Positions 35,590 through 46,371 of a stretch of DNA of 64,000 nt are shown one piece after another (position 1 is the first letter of the stretch; every line of letters begins with the position of its first letter). The stretch is from Mycocentrospora acerina (lineage: Eukaryota; Ascomycota; Dothideomycetes; Pleosporales): the NCBI GenBank assembly GCA_022701365.1, contig JAKUHH010000284.1:1022140-1086139 (forward strand), given 5' to 3'. The position numbers and the translations under genes were made by a program. A model generated the notes under the pieces. That model did not search any database and was not told the origin of the DNA. It saw only the letters and a program-made list of their open reading frames with translations.

Positions 35590-36751
35590 TGTGGCTGTGT
35601 TGGGTGTAGGAGGCGTGTTGGTGGTTGTTGCTGGGGTGGAGACTTGGAGCTTCGCGACTGGAATTTCTCAAAGGGAAGTCGCGCTAAGACCAAGGCTGCG
35701 ACTCGTCACATGTTCTCGCTCCTCTCCTCCTTCGTCTTCTTCGCCTCCTCCTCACGTCGTCTTGAGACTTGACACAGACGCAGCCATCGCCTGCACACAT
35801 GTCTTCAGCCATCGTCTGTGCACGTGACTTGGGATCTGTTTGAACATGCAGTCGCGGTAGTCTGTACACACTATGCACACACTCTGGGGCGAGCGCCCTG
35901 CACCAACTCGATCAACACCAATCGTCATTGCTAAGCAACACCTTCTCGAGACAAGAGGAATCTCCATGCCAGCATGCAGGCGTCGTCCAATCCCCACAGA
36001 TGCGTGTGTGTCTGATCCTAGTCTACCTAGACACGTGAACAAACACATCTGGCAGGAGCAGTCTGCAGGCGCCCAGCAACCCGCCAGCTATCCTCTTCAT
36101 CGCAACCTACGGGCCGGCATTCATATGCTGATAACCTTTGATTCCTCTCGCGGCAGACTGAGATTGTGTGTTCCTGTTTCCGTGATTCAAATAGCATAAA
36201 CTCCGAGGGCTCCTCTGCCAACATGATCTTCCTGTCTTGGCTTGGTGACGGCAGCGATGTAAAATGCGCTCGGGCCGGCGAGAAGCCAATCCAAAGGCGA
36301 GAAGAGGCCAAGGGCAGATCGGCCCGGCACGTGTCCAATCACAACCCCTGACGTATGCCCAGTACGTACTCCGCCTTCCCCAGGTTTTGATCGTCTTGTG
36401 TATGCTCAGAGTTCGAGCGGGCGGCGTCCTGGCCATTCACACATGGTTCCTCTCGTACAATCCCCGCAACGTTCCCCATTCTATGCAAGCATCGACCGCA
36501 CCGTTACCATGGCGGCAGACGAGTGACAGCAATTGCGGGATGAACGGGCATGGACTCTTGATGTGGAGTCTCCGTAACCTTCCCAGTGGTGAGATCAGGC
36601 GCCGAAATACCGCTCTGCTAGACGCGACATGACTAATTGCATCATGATGGAGCAAGGCACCTCCGAGGATCTTCCAGTATAAAGAGGCCTCGCTGTCCGC
36701 CAAAACTCATCTCAAGTCAAGTCATAGAGCTGGTATAGAAGACTGCTTACC
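35590..36751. promoter_or_regulatory. Divergent intergenic region PRP19 / GH31
   Basis: About 1.16 kb separates divergent genes and must hold both promoters. A TATA-like sequence (AGTATAAAGAGG) lies about 75 bases before the GH31 ATG, at about 36675-36686. CCCCAGG-type elements, possible carbon-catabolite repressor sites (CYCCRG class), occur near 36376 but could be chance. No further gene is supported. Confidence 0.45.
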
Positions 36752-39700
36752 ATGCTCTCCAAAGGACTCATTGCCCTTGCATCGGCAATTCCTGCCTTTG
36801 CAGGTTCGCTGACTGTGCGTCAAACTTCGTCACTTGAATCTTGCCCTGGTTACACTGCCAGCAATGTTCAAGACAACGGCTCCAAGGTTACCGCGGATCT
36901 CGCTCTTGCTGGGACAGCTTGCAACGTTTACGGCCAGGATTTGACAAGCTTGAAGTTGGAAGTAGAATATGAAACTGGTAAGATAATTTGCAGCCTTCTA
37001 TTATGTCATGACTGACAGCAATTCCAGAGACAAGACTCCATGTCAAGATCTACGATGTCGCCGAACAGGTCTACCAGATCCAAGAATCAATCTGGCCCAG
37101 GCCATCAAGCAGTGACAATGTTGACTCAAAGAAATCTGCTTTGGCTTTCTCTTGGACCGCCAGCCCGTTCTCATTTGCCATCACTCGCAAAGATACAAAT
37201 GAAACGCTTTTCGATACATCGGCTGCCAGCCTAGTCTTCGAGACTCAGTACCTTCGTCTCAGGACCAGCCTGCCTGATTCACCCAACCTCTACGGTCTCG
37301 GAGAACACACTGATCCTTTCCAGCTGAACACCACAAACTACACCAGGACTGTTAGTATGACTTTGTGACTCAATCTTTCAGCTGCTAACGTTTGGTAGAT
37401 GTGGAATCGAGATGCATACGGTACTCCATCAGGTAAGAGATGAAACATTCTTTTTGAACTTCCGAGCTTATTTTCCAAGGTTCAACTCTGTACGGTTCTC
37501 ATCCTATTTACTTTGACCACCGCGGCGAAAACGGCACACACGGTGTCTTCCTGGCTAGCTCCCAAGGTATGGACATCAAGGTCGATGATTCTGAAGGTGC
37601 CTATCTTGAATACAACACTCTCGGCGGTGTAGTCGATCTCTACTTTCTGGCCGGTCCTACTCCCAAGGACGTAAGTGTTCAGTACTCTGAGCTCTCTGGG
37701 CTCCCAGCTATGATGCCATACTGGGGATTCGGATTTCATCAATGCAGATATGGATACCGTGATGTGTGGGATGTCGCTGAAGTAGTGGCTAACTACTCTT
37801 TGGCCAAAATTCCCCTTGAGGTGAGCTTATCATATCCAAACGCGCGCTCCTGACTAATTCCTCTAGACTATGTGGACTGACATCGACTACATGGAACTTC
37901 GCAGACTCTTCACTCTGGATCCCGAGCGCTACCCACTTGAGCTGGTACGAGAACTTGTGGACTACCTCCACGAGCACCAACAACACTACATTGTCATGGT
38001 CAACTCTGCAGTATGGCGTGGCAACGGTAGTGCTTACAATGCAGGTGTTGAGCTTGATGTATTCCAAAAGAGAGTCAACGGTTCTATCTACGAGGGAGCT
38101 GTATGGCCAGGTCCGACCGTGTTTCCCGATTGGTTCCACCCAAACACGCAACAATACTGGAACGAGCAGTTTGAGTCCTTCTTTGACCCCGCAACTGGTG
38201 TCGACATCGACGGTCTCTGGAACGACATGAACGAGCCTGCCAACTTCTGCCCCTACCCATGCCCCGACCCTGACGGTAACTAGAAACGCTCACTCTTTGT
38301 ATATGAAGTTATCTAACACGTCAATAGCCTACTCAGAAGAGTCCAAAAATTCTCCTGCACCGCCGGCCGTTCGCGCTAATGCTGGTGGACGCACAATCCC
38401 AGGCTTCCCAACAAGCTTCCAGCCTCAGTCATCCTCATCCAAGCGCGCAATCAAGATTCAGCCTGCTCAAATTGCTAAGCGCTCTGTCCACGCGCGTCAA
38501 TCTAATGGAACTGCCAACTATCTCGGACTTCCGGGACGTGACCTAATTAATCCTTTGTACCAGATTGACAACGCTGCTGGAAGCATCAGCAACAAGACTA
38601 TGGATACTGATATCCGAAACCACGACGGTTCATATCACTATGATACTCACAACTTCTGGGGTTCACAAATGTCCAAGGCTTCCCAAGAGTCTATGCTTAA
38701 GCGACGACCTGAGAGCCGTCCTTTAATCATCACCCGATCCACTGTACGTCAGTCACTTTTATTTTGAAAACGCAATGCTAACATTTTTCCAGTTCCCTGG
38801 TCTCGGCAAATATGTTGGCAAATGGCTCGGCGACAATGTCAGTTTGTGGGAGCAATATCGCTTTAGCATTGGTGGCATCCTGAACTTTGCTTCCATCTTC
38901 CAGATACCCATGGTTGGAACTGATATCTGTGGTTTCGCCGGGAATACGACCGAGACCCTCTGCGCTCGTTGGGCTGCCCTGGGTGCTTTCTACCCTTTCA
39001 TGAGGAATCACAACGGAGACACCTCTATCGCGCAGGAATTTTACCGATGGCCCTTGTCGGCTGCTGCAGCTCGCAAGACCATTGCAGTCCGATATCGCCT
39101 GCTTGACTACCTCTACACGGCCTTCCACCGCCAGACTGAGACTGGTCTTCCTGTACTTAACCCCTTGTTCTTCCACTATCCAGAGGATAGCAATACCTTT
39201 GGTATCGAGCATCAGTTCTTCTACGGTGACGACATCCTCGTATCGCCTGTCCTTGAGGAGAACAGCACCAGTGTAAGCATCTATCTACCCAAGGCCGTCT
39301 TCTACGACTACTGGACGCTCCAGCGCATCCAAGGCAATGGATCGTACATCAACATAACCAATGTCGGCTTCGACTCGATTCCCCTACACATCCGCGGTGG
39401 CGCTATCCTACCCCTTCGCGCCGAATCTGCCAACACCACAACCGAGCTCCGCAAGCAGGACTTCGTCCTCTGGATTGCGCCAAACTCCACCAACCAGGCT
39501 TCCGGTACCCTGTATCTCGATGATGGAGATAGCATCGAGCAGCCATCTACCAGCAACATCATCTTCACATATGATAACGGTGCTTTCAGCATGACTGGCA
39601 GTTTTGGATACAATGCTGGTGTGTCGATCAAGAACATCACAGTTCTTGGTTCCGGACAGAGTGTGCAGGGTCCTGTGGCGTTGACTGGCGAATATCGTCA

Positions 39701-39818
39701 TAGATTCAATGGCACTGGAACCGGGGTAGCACCACCACAGTTCACTGGTACGGCGAGCAAGTTGAGTGTCGGCGCATTAATGGGAGCTGTTGCTGGGGCG
39801 GCTATGATGGTTTTGTAG
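36752..39818 (+). CDS. Secreted GH31 alpha-glucosidase
   Basis: A glycoside hydrolase family 31 enzyme of 924 residues, likely an extracellular alpha-glucosidase acting on maltose or starch oligomers. Seven exons fit: 36752..36977, 37028..37350, 37399..37432, 37480..37820, 37867..38275, 38328..38743 and 38793..39818. The introns are 46-52 nt and every phase closes. A signal peptide starts the protein (MLSKGLIALASAIPAFAGS). The catalytic nucleophile is the Asp of DGLWNDMNEP, and the acid/base should be the Asp of RNHNGD. Other GH31 marks are PYWGFGFHQCRYGY and MWTDIDYM. Many NxT/NxS sites fit secretion. The C-terminus ends in a hydrophobic stretch (LSVGALMGAVAGAAMMVL) after small residues, suggesting a GPI anchor. 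A Ser/Lys-rich insert follows the nucleophile. Confidence 0.94.
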
Positions 39819-40539
39819 ATGAGAATAAGCAGATGGAGAGAATAAGGTTAGATGTGCAGTCTAGCATGAGCGAATATGAACAATAAATTCATGAATACAT
39901 ATGCAGCATGGTGATATCCATCCCCTTTGAATCAACGATATTTTACTTCTTTCGCAAGGTAAGTCTAAAATGTGTATTTTACCCGAAAACATATTTTTTT
40001 AAACCAATCTAGCTGTGACCCGACCAAGTTACTAATATCCCTCACTGCGTAGCAAGAACCACTCCGTAACGAGAAAAAGAGGGGTACTTAGTTTTCAAAA
40101 CAATAAAAATGCTTTGCACACGTCGCCATCTGTATTGTTTTGTTTAGATAATGATCTGCTGCTCTTTCTCTATCCTTTAAGCTGCTGCTGTAGGAAAATT
40201 ATTATTCTTTTTTGCTTGCCTAAGCGCCTTAAATTATAGCGTAGCAGAATTCTTTTAATACAACTCCCGCATAAGCCCTTGTTACTCTTGATACTTATTG
40301 CATTGTATACTACAAGCCTTACAGCCTGATCATTAAGCTAATAGGTTCTCTTCAGCCTTGTGGCCTAGAATGCCGATTCATGCAACGTCGCTTCGCCGAT
40401 TGGGACTTCGCTGTTAAGCGAGGTGAGTCCGGCGGCTTCCGGAGGTTAGCGCAGGATTAATAAAGAGGTAAAATTGGCGACATAATCGCACAACGACTGT
40501 GGGTGATGGCTTGTGACATAAGTCCCTTAAAAAGAAAGG
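39819..40539. other. Gene-free decayed sequence
   Basis: About 720 bases without a supported gene, AT-rich from 39900 to 40320. A small imperfect hairpin (ACTTCGCTGTTAAGCGAGGT) lies near 40406-40425. This begins the accessory island to the right. Confidence 0.5.
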
Positions 40540-40776
40540 TAAGTCACATGCATCTTTACCCGAGGTCCCCCGTCAAAGCCAGGCAAAGCGCCGTCAGCAG
40601 CTTCACTAGAGCCTTACCTCCCTACGTTGCTGCCAGCGTTAGCAGCCTTGAATCATGCTTGTCTATTGCATTACCCTCAGCCTTGTCTGCGTCAAGCAGC
40701 AGCTGTATTATAGTCTTATCTCCTCGCTCTACTGCCAGCTCCAACGTCGCCACCCCCAGTACCACTTTCAGATAGC
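40540..40776 (-). pseudogene. Ankyrin-repeat relic
   Basis: Reading the minus strand from 40776, one frame gives LELAVERGDKTIIQLLLDAD, then NAIDKHDSRLLTLAAT, a stop codon, and GGKALVKLL. This follows the ankyrin pattern of a helix-turn-helix ending in VQLLLD, then N-A-I-D-x-x-D/G and a further AA..GG..LVKLL helix pair. The frame is broken by TAG, has no start nearby and stays open for only about two repeats. I call it the remnant of an ankyrin protein, a class often linked to NLR-like or HET-type genes in fungi. A possible splice donor (AAGGTAAGT) precedes it at about 40830. Confidence 0.45.
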
Positions 40777-41724
40777 TTGAAACATCCTTATATCACTCAC
40801 GTAGTCACTCCCACTGACTAACTTACCTTGTTCATCTGTTAAGCTCCGTGTGTGGCTAACAAGCTTAGGGCTGTGCTTAGCGTAGTCAGCTTAAAGACAC
40901 AACATGACTGATGCGGAGCTTGTAGCAACAAGATACAGTACTATGCGCGATCGACTTCCGGATTTGCACGTTGTGGAGATTCTGTCTCGCAACAGCCCTC
41001 GTTGCGCTAGGCAATAGTCTTACCATACTCGGTTGTATAGCGCTACGGTGTACCAGCGCTCACCAAAGTAGGAGATGCCTCCCACCAGAAGTCTCCAAAA
41101 ACCTCTAGTAGATCCTTAAGGAGGTGATCTGCAAAGTGCAAGGTCGTATTAACTTGTAATTTGTTAGCATAATTGTAGCAATGAATGTAATTTGTCCAAT
41201 GCTATCGAAGACCCGCTAGGCAAACTAAATATAAATGCTAGGACCGGTCAGGTTGCACAGAGTTAAAATAGCAGCGTTTATACTTATAAAATCTTCTGTA
41301 CAAGCTAATAATAAGTGATACAATTGTTCGAAACTTCTAGTGGAAGCTCCGTACGTGGATGGCTAAGGAGCTCCCACATTGGTGAGGACTGCGGTGTACC
41401 TACGCTGGCTGGCCTCAGTCATCAGCTTCTTTTTCGCTGCTAGCGAGTGTACCAGTCACTGCAAGGTTCAGGCTGGTGCAGGTCGGTTGCCCTCTTTGCT
41501 AGTTGGCTCAATTGAGAATTTGCCTTCAGCCTTCTCACGCCATACTACGGGATGTGCAATCAGCCACATCCAGCTAAGTTGAGGTGAGCTTGATAGCCTC
41601 CTCTGATAATATCGCACACCCACTCTGGTTGCCGTTTCCTTTTCTCCATATCCCTCATCCTTAGAAACAAACCCCGGAAAGCAACACTCGACTCTCGTAT
41701 TTCGTTTCGCGGCTACCAGGAACT
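40777..41724. other. Gene-free sequence with short diverged direct repeats
   Basis: About 950 bases. Two copies of AAGCTCCGT[GA][TC]GTGG followed by GGCTAA occur at about 40841 and 41344, differing by transitions. A GGTGTACC word recurs near 41047 and 41390. This looks like eroded mobile or duplicated DNA. The right end should contain the promoter of the next gene. Confidence 0.4.
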
Positions 41725-44235
41725 ATGCAACTGAAAAACCTGACAATAGAAGTACCGCTGAGCGCAACACAGCATGGCAGCAATCGTATCTTTTGTATCC
41801 GAGGACCTCCATGGAAAGATGCGCTGTCGGTAGTCACTTTCTTTACCACGAGCTATATTGCCCACGCGGCAACGGTCAAATCATCACCCGGCGAGGGAAC
41901 AATCAGTATGGCGTTCAACACTTTCATGGCACTATGTTTCCCGATGTTTGGGCTTTTGCGCGCACTAAATGCTATTGCTCGTGGCGCACGATTCGGAGGT
42001 TCTGAACTCAGGAATGCTTGTAGAGCAGGTGCTCTTTGCATGGTTGTGAGAAACCCGGAGTGGAGGCCCAAGCCTGGTGATACTCTCGCGGCGGTCCTTG
42101 AGGAAAGAAGCCAGCCTGATGAAGAGAATAACGTCACAACAGACATTATCGATGCAAAGATGGTCAACTACTTCCCAACATATGCGCGAGAGGATTCATC
42201 AGCTTGGGCGTACTTTGATACCATTGGCTCCCGAGCTTATGTGGATCCGGACTTGATCAGAATACATGGTACATACTTTCTGTCGAAAGGGTACGCATTC
42301 GCTATAGTACCACGCAATGCTTGGTTGCTGGAGATAGATCGCATTGATCCTACGCCATTGGTGCCACATATGGATAACGCTTCGCCTGCTTCTGCGGATG
42401 TAAGCCAACCCCCTGGAACCGAAGCCATTTTGAATCGCGACTCGAGTTCTACACGAAACCTAGACGATAACAGAGCAAATCTCCAATCTACATCGATGAC
42501 TAGCACTACCCTAACCAATCAAAGTGTCAATAACATAAACAACTCCGGGCCTAGTTCGGGGGATACATCAATACCTACACAAGGGAATAGCAGTACACCT
42601 GACGCAAATAGCGACATCAGTTCGAGTTACAGCGTAGCGAAAGCAATCGCTTCGCTGATCCAAATCCTAGGTGCACTGAGCATACTTTTTTTACGCAAAC
42701 CCGATACTATAGAGCGGTGGGGATACGCATCATTCCAATTGACCGTTGTTCCATACTTAGTCATGACCGTAGTCAACTTCACCAGTAATGCACTTACAGC
42801 AGACTACGCCTGTCTATATATGGTTGAATCAGAGCTTATGAGAGAAGCACGAAATAGGGGCAGCAGGTTCGAGGGGACTGTGGCAGCCTTGGAAGAATAC
42901 TTGGGGCCTCTATCACGAGACGTCTCGACAAAAGATATCGCATATTGGACAGGTCTTACGCAGAAGCATGTTTGGCGGATCGCGAGCATCTTGTCTGGCA
43001 AATGGCTAAGCAATATGCTTTTCGGCCGAGACTGGGCAATGTTTGAGGCGCTTAAGCGCAAAGTTCCCACAACCTCACATATTCAGCTTACATGTGAGGA
43101 ACTAGTGGAGACCAATTATCCTCAATCTGAGAGCACTACCGAGGGTGACCAGCCTACCGAGGGTGACCAGCAAGATCACCAACCTGCCACCTATACATTG
43201 CGAGAGAGCTCCAATATCGAATTGGAGCAAAATTTTCCAGTACCTGTCGGAAATGAGAACTCGAGTCTGCTTGCAGCTAACGAGAGAATCGAATCGGACG
43301 TTCCTGGTATCCATCAAAATCACCCACAACTCGCTGCAGACATTTCCCGCCATAGGAACCCAGTCGACTCTCCTGCAGAATCTGACGTAACCTTGACAAG
43401 GTCGAACGGCCAAAGATATCGTATACAGGAATTCCGCTCGACCGCATGGCTATATCCAGGACTGTTCCCTGGGATAGGCAAACCCAGAGAAATTTTACCG
43501 CAAACTTCTGAGCATGCCTCACATGCATCAAGCGCACTCGATCGACTTAAAAGATTCATGGTCGAATTTTTTAACATTTTTTACGACGAATTCTTTCAAT
43601 CGTACAATCCAATTCTACTGCGGCTTTTTGCATCCGTTGAACAGGTCAAGAAGAATCGTACCGGCACCGAGAGCTGGGGAACGCTCATTGTAATGCTATA
43701 TAGGAGTCTGTCCAGCAACAGATCAAATGCAAGCCCGGAGAACAGTACTGAACATGAAAATCCAAAAATTGCGATATACGTCCCAAACTGTTCTCCTTTT
43801 GTCCGAGAAGATAAACATAAGGGCAAGCCACCAAAGGGAAGGGGCCATGCCGGGGCCATGATGGTTCTTGAGATTCTTCTTGGATGCTTCATCCTTGGCC
43901 TTCCTATTGTCGTCCTCGGATGGCTCTCGCATTGGTTCTCTCACGGTGGAAGTAGTCGTACTGAGCGAGCCATTATCTTGCTATGGGTGGCTGAAGGCGC
44001 TTTCGGTCTGCTTCTTCCACTTCTGAGTCTAAAAGAGTTGATTATGGTGTTCCTCTTACTGCCAATATATGCAACATCACTACAACAGCAGGTCTTTCTG
44101 ATGTCCGTCCCGGTCCTTCAGAGTCTACACCTATTAGCCTTTATACCAGCTGGTATTTTCGTGGCACCAATCTGGGGTTTCGTAATTGTGGGGAGACAAC
44201 TTGTTGAATGGGGAAGTTGTGTATCTTTGTACTGA
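41725..44235 (+). CDS. Large orphan multi-pass membrane protein
   Basis: A single open frame of 836 residues with no intron signs. I do not recognise the family. Hydrophobic segments appear at about residues 32-50 and 62-82, then 305-325 and 335-355, and a cluster of four near 710-830 (LEILLGCFILGLPIVVLGWL, IILLWVAEGAFGLLLPLL, LIMVFLLLPIYATSL, LLAFIPAGIFVAPIWGFVIV). Between them lie two hydrophilic Ser/Thr/Asn-rich stretches, one carrying a tandem TEGDQ duplication. The arrangement resembles uncharacterised fungal membrane proteins. It sits alone in a repeat-bearing island between conserved genes, which fits an accessory gene. Its intact length suggests it is functional or recently acquired. 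Confidence 0.7.
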   Translation: MQLKNLTIEVPLSATQHGSNRIFCIRGPPWKDALSVVTFFTTSYIAHAATVKSSPGEGTISMAFNTFMALCFPMFGLLRALNAIARGARFGGSELRNACRAGALCMVVRNPEWRPKPGDTLAAVLEERSQPDEENNVTTDIIDAKMVNYFPTYAREDSSAWAYFDTIGSRAYVDPDLIRIHGTYFLSKGYAFAIVPRNAWLLEIDRIDPTPLVPHMDNASPASADVSQPPGTEAILNRDSSSTRNLDDNRANLQSTSMTSTTLTNQSVNNINNSGPSSGDTSIPTQGNSSTPDANSDISSSYSVAKAIASLIQILGALSILFLRKPDTIERWGYASFQLTVVPYLVMTVVNFTSNALTADYACLYMVESELMREARNRGSRFEGTVAALEEYLGPLSRDVSTKDIAYWTGLTQKHVWRIASILSGKWLSNMLFGRDWAMFEALKRKVPTTSHIQLTCEELVETNYPQSESTTEGDQPTEGDQQDHQPATYTLRESSNIELEQNFPVPVGNENSSLLAANERIESDVPGIHQNHPQLAADISRHRNPVDSPAESDVTLTRSNGQRYRIQEFRSTAWLYPGLFPGIGKPREILPQTSEHASHASSALDRLKRFMVEFFNIFYDEFFQSYNPILLRLFASVEQVKKNRTGTESWGTLIVMLYRSLSSNRSNASPENSTEHENPKIAIYVPNCSPFVREDKHKGKPPKGRGHAGAMMVLEILLGCFILGLPIVVLGWLSHWFSHGGSSRTERAIILLWVAEGAFGLLLPLLSLKELIMVFLLLPIYATSLQQQVFLMSVPVLQSLHLLAFIPAGIFVAPIWGFVIVGRQLVEWGSCVSLY

Positions 44236-44820
44236 AATGGTATTACCCTTGTTACGAGTTGAGATCTGTCGAAGGCTTGCTTTAGGGTGGCAACAAGGTA
44301 TTAAATAGTCTGCTAGCTTAGGGCACATGGGCAATACAACTTTACAGGCTGAGGCTCTTGCCATGTGTGCGGTATGAAGAGCTTTCATATTCAAGAGTCA
44401 AGATACAATTCGCATTGATGTTAAAAGCGTGAATACGCAAATTCCATGTTAACAAGCTAGGTATTAAAACTCAAAAGTATACTTCAGTCAAGGTTCAGTC
44501 TAAGAGTCAGTGCTTTACCTATTTGAATTAAAATCTACTCCGTGTGGGTGGTGTACTTATCGACGATAGCCATTTCCATGGCGACAACTCGTCTCGTTTT
44601 CGAAAGCATAATCCGAAGAGATACCACGCATCATATCCGACCGCGTCATGGAACCACCTCTAGTATACGGGTGATTATTCTCATAGCCAGCGGAACCATA
44701 CTCCATCATGCGACACGAAGGCATAGCGGGCGTGCCACAATGTGAAAAGAGGCTAAACGGGAGGTCGGGGAAGAGACTAGAGATATGGTCTGCATAGAGG
44801 CTACAAACACGAGCAAATTC
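44236..44820. other. Intergenic region, nothing recognised
   Basis: About 585 bases between convergent genes. A short plus-strand frame near 44542-44745 has no protein-like features. No RNA gene or repeat is seen. Confidence 0.5.
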
Positions 44821-45066
44821 TCAGTTTAGTTCGTCCAAGCTCCAGTTGTGCAATTCATAGTCGGGAAAGTCGCCGGGAGAGGCGAAGCGCACGAGATGGC
44901 CGTTTGCCATCGACGTGCCTTCTGGCAAGGCGCGCAACGAATTGGATCGAGACACCATGGGCTGCTCGTATCCGTAAAAGTCGTCGGGAGAGGTGAAACG
45001 CACGCGATGGCCGTTTGCGATCTCATCGCCTTGTGGTAAGGCGCGCATGGAGTTGGAATGAGACAT
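44821..45066 (-). CDS. 81-residue protein made of two tandem copies of one motif
   Basis: The short frame encodes two near-identical units of 37 residues. Unit one is 45066..44956 and unit two 44955..44845. Shared positions are S-x-S-N-S-[ML]-R-A-L-P-[QE]-G, then A-N-G-H-x-V-R-F-[TA]-S-P-x-D-F and a final Y-E. A short tail (HNWSLDELN) follows. The duplication is visible at DNA level, with many third-base differences, so amino-acid identity has been kept while codons drifted. That argues for a translated gene. I know no family for it. No signal peptide or membrane segment is present. It might be an exon of a larger gene, but a stop codon follows directly. Confidence 0.5.
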   Translation of the reverse strand: MSHSNSMRALPQGDEIANGHRVRFTSPDDFYGYEQPMVSRSNSLRALPEGTSMANGHLVRFASPGDFPDYELHNWSLDELN

Positions 45067-45188
45067 CCTTGATGAGGACGCACCTTTGACTTAGAAATGG
45101 GCGACGGCTATGTATGACAAGCGCAGAGAAGGAGCAGGAGAGCGCGAATGATCAAAATAAAGATCTTGTATTATTACTCTTTTCCTAA

Positions 45189-45770
45189 TCAGTACATCTT
45201 TGCCACTGGTGCTATATATGGTGCTGCTATAACTTCATCGTTGACTTGCGTTTCACTCCAAGCAACTTTACTCTTCAGTCCTGGCGCATCTGTATCTAGC
45301 GCAGCACTCTTTCGCTTCCGACCACGTTTCTTCTTGCCTACAGTAGTCTCCTCTACCTGTTGCGGAGCATCCGAGGCAAGGCTGGCCTCTTGAGCAGCCT
45401 TGTTTGCGGCTTTGATCACCTTGTTAGCCGCCTTCTCAGTGTTCGCGGCATCCTTCACGACACGCTCTGCTTGTGCCCTCTCGAGGTTCTCCCAACTCAT
45501 CACCCTCGCCTCTCCTTTCCCATTTGCTAGTACATCTCCTTTAGCCGCTCGGCGAAGTTTGCCTTCGTCGTTGATCTTGGTTAGGAATTAATTTCGATCG
45601 TCAAGAAGACCATTTCTAGCAAGGAAGGTCAGGGCGGCATTGTTAACTTTCTGCTGGAGCCTCTCTTTGTGCTGGCTGCTCGCTTCATCAGCAGGAACCC
45701 GCTTGATCATGGCAAGGAGCGAGCTCAGTCTCCGCTCATACGGGCATTGCGGGCGTGGGTTGTGCTTCAT
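45189..45770 (-). pseudogene. Fot1/pogo-type transposase C-terminal relic
   Basis: One minus-strand frame runs from 45770 to 45189 and is interrupted by a single TAA at 45588-45590. It reads CPYERRLSSLLAMIKRV, then (after the stop) FLTKINDEGKLRRAAKGDVL, RVMSWENLERAQAERV, a KKKRGRKRKS basic patch, and ends IAAPYIAPVAKMY. This order matches the C-terminal tail of CENP-B/DDE transposases of the Fot1/pogo group in Pleosporales as I recall them, including the closing APVA-R/K-MY. The DDE catalytic part is missing, so the copy is 5'-truncated and dead. No terminal inverted repeats are clear. Confidence 0.6.
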
Positions 45771-45839
45771 AATTCGAAGACGCCATCTTGTTAGCTTTCG
45801 GATTTTTGATTTCGGTAACGTTGGGGGTAAAGCGTTAAA

Positions 45840-45920
45840 ACTAGATTCTAACGCCTTTGTATCACAGTTAACAGCGCAGTTAGCGCTACAGGATTTTCTT
45901 ATTGTACGTTAGATTCTAGT
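45840..45920. repeat. Imperfect inverted repeat, about 81 bp hairpin
   Basis: ACTAGATTCTAACG at 45840-45853 is matched in reverse complement by CGTTAGATTCTAGT at 45907-45920 with one mismatch, around a 53-nt loop that contains GTTAACAGCGCAGTTAGCGC. It lies next to the transposase relic and may be a terminal fragment of that element or a miniature derivative. Confidence 0.45.
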
Positions 45921-46371
45921 ATAAAATAGTTAAAGAATGCTGGAATAGAACATTCACTAAAACTTTGTTTTTACGCGTAGGAATGAATTAAGACGCCAAA
46001 GTAGTGATTTTATCTCGGTACAGGGTGGTTCTCGTTACACAGTGAGGGATTTTACTTGCATTCTTCTTCAGCACAAGTGTAGGAGGAATTATAAAAAAAA
46101 AGCGAAACGCTTTAATCACAAACAAAATTGTATCAAAGTTGTCGCAAACGCGCTAGATACCGACAAGTGGGTCTGTCTACCTCTGCATACGCACACACAC
46201 AGACGCCAAAAGAATCCACTGCCTCCTCACCGCCACATTTCTAATTTCCCACCACATATTTCCACAATATCCAAAGTCCCAACTCCCCTATTTCCTTCCC
46301 TGCCATTTTTCGTAAAGCACAATATAAATCTTAACATTCTGCTCTCTTCCATCAAAAACATCCAATCAACA
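45921..46371. other. Sequence upstream of tRNA genes
   Basis: About 450 bases, AT-rich, with a CACACACACA tract near 46190. No gene is supported. It may include the right edge of the transposon relic. Confidence 0.45.
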
